Assembly (NCBI RefSeq): GCF_014861485.1
Contig: NZ_JACZHT010000002.1
Span: 372,001 to 436,000 of the forward strand
From: Phaeovibrio sulfidiphilus
Lineage (GTDB): Bacteria > Pseudomonadota > Alphaproteobacteria > Rhodospirillales > Rhodospirillaceae
DNA: 64,000 nt
Reading direction: 5' to 3'
Positions 63,343 through 64,000 of the stretch are shown here, one piece after another. The notes beneath the pieces are model-generated. The model made no database searches. It saw only the letters and a list, made by a program, of their open reading frames with translations, and had not been told where the DNA came from. Both the position numbers and the translations under genes were made by a program. The stretch's first letter is position 1, and the number at the start of each line of letters is the position of its first letter.

Positions 63343-63679
63343 GGCCGTCGCGCGGGCTTGTGTGCGTGTCCGGTGCTGGGACGAACCGGTGTTCGGTGTT
63401 CGGTGTTCCGCCGGTTCCGCTCCTGGTCCTGGGGCGGGATCGGACCCGGGCCGGGCGTTCCGGGGCGCTTGCGGGCGCCGGAACAGGGCACGGAAAACCG
63501 CTCCGGGGCGAGCGGGGGCACGAAAAAATACATTCATGCTGTAACAGGCATTGACAGGGGTTTTTCCCTCCGGTAGATAGAGCGCCACGCAGCCGGGGGC
63601 ACCCGGAACGGGCCGGACCCGGGCGGTGGACAGGCGGTCGAAAGACAGGCCGTGGCCATACCGAGAAACCGGTCACAGC
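63343..63679. other. Intergenic region mnmA / tRNA-Met
   Basis: GC-rich 337-base gap. It contains three 7-base GGTGTTC units (63388-63408) and no supported gene. Confidence 0.4.
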
Positions 63680-63756
63680 GGCGGAGTAGCTCAGTCGGTT
63701 AGAGCAGCGGAATCATAATCCGCGTGTCGGGGGTTCGAGTCCCTCCTCCGCTACCA
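63680..63756 (+). tRNA. tRNA-Met (elongator, anticodon CAT)
   Basis: The acceptor stem GGCGGAG/CTCCGCT (one G-U), D-arm AGCTCAGTCGGTTAGAGC, anticodon stem GCGGA/TCCGC with loop ATCATAA (anticodon CAT), T-arm GGGTTCGAGTCCC and an encoded CCA. The G1-U72 pair rules out an initiator. A CAT tRNA-Ile is the other option, but the body matches elongator Met of alphaproteobacteria. Confidence 0.93.
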
Positions 63757-63760
63757 TTGA

Positions 63761-63792
63761 AAAGGACGTCACCCTGGTGGCGTCCTTTTTTT
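63761..63792 (+). terminator. Terminator of tRNA-Met
   Basis: AAAGGACG...CGTCCTTT with an inner CACC/GGTG pairing and a run of seven Ts, four bases past the tRNA end. The remaining bases to 64000 show no supported feature. Confidence 0.92.
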
Positions 63793-64000
63793 GTGCGTTT
63801 CTTCCGGATCGGGCGGGCGGGACTTTGGCCCAGCCCCATTTCCGGACCGTGCCCGCGCAGGCTCGGGCGTCGTTTCTGTCCGTGCGACCGGGCCCTGGCC
63901 CTCCGGCCCGGAGTGCCTTCGGGGCGGATTTCCGCGAACCGGAGTTCCGGACAGGTCCGGTATACCCGCTTTTCCGTATTCTCGTTGCGGATTGAACAAC

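Overview
This 64 kb window is GC-rich chromosomal DNA from an alphaproteobacterium, most likely of the Rhodospirillales. The evidence is the order pyrH-frr-uppS-cdsA-dxr-rseP-bamA, a flagellin of the Rhodospirillales type (N-terminus MASSVTLSSA), an alphaproteobacterial TauE/SafE protein, and the lysC/ptsP neighbourhood. I see no prophage, insertion sequence or CRISPR array. The content is mostly core metabolism and cell envelope, with several less familiar surface-related genes.

Layout. 1-8.5 kb (minus strand): the envelope operon bamA (cut by the window edge), rseP, dxr, cdsA, uppS, frr, pyrH. 8.9-11.6 kb: a small OmpA-domain protein, then rsmB and gpsA. 12.1-13.7 kb: two tandem paralogous secreted proteins ending in a VPLPGAL-type CTERM sorting segment. 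14-17.7 kb: prfC and a divergent two-gene ABC exporter. 18.3-21.6 kb: a flagellin and a divergently transcribed, unrecognised flagellin-like coiled-coil protein, with a 13-base C tract between them. 21.8-24.7 kb: an Rrf2 regulator, a GNAT acetyltransferase, two small-ORF candidates and a TauE/SafE transporter. 24.7-31.6 kb: tamA-tamB, then tRNA-Gln. 32.5-38 kb: an L,D-transpeptidase and the feoABC iron operon behind a Fur-like site. 38.4-44.5 kb: a hybrid histidine kinase, cysK and a PerM-type membrane protein. 45-53.2 kb (minus): a diguanylate cyclase with a V4R sensor gene, ptsP, a nitronate monooxygenase-like gene, lysC and a nucleotidyltransferase-like/HAD fusion. 53.2-58.1 kb (minus): an exopolysaccharide export set (Wza/GumB-like lipoprotein, outer-membrane barrel, GumC-like chain-length protein, CpsD-like ATPase). 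58.5-60.9 kb: a zinc-ribbon/proline-rich/membrane/OB-fold protein. 61.5-63.8 kb: tenA, mnmA and tRNA-Met.

How the parts fit. The order export lipoprotein, barrel, chain-length protein, ATPase matches the polysaccharide loci that accompany exosortase/PEP-CTERM systems. The tandem VPLPGAL-CTERM pair at 12-13.7 kb would be natural clients of such a system. The exosortase and the glycosyltransferases are not in the window. A second theme is short GC-rich tandem repeats at or just past gene 3' ends (6.3, 13.9, 18.3, 21.7 and 38.4 kb); at 38.4 kb the repeat unit contains the stop codon of the histidine kinase.
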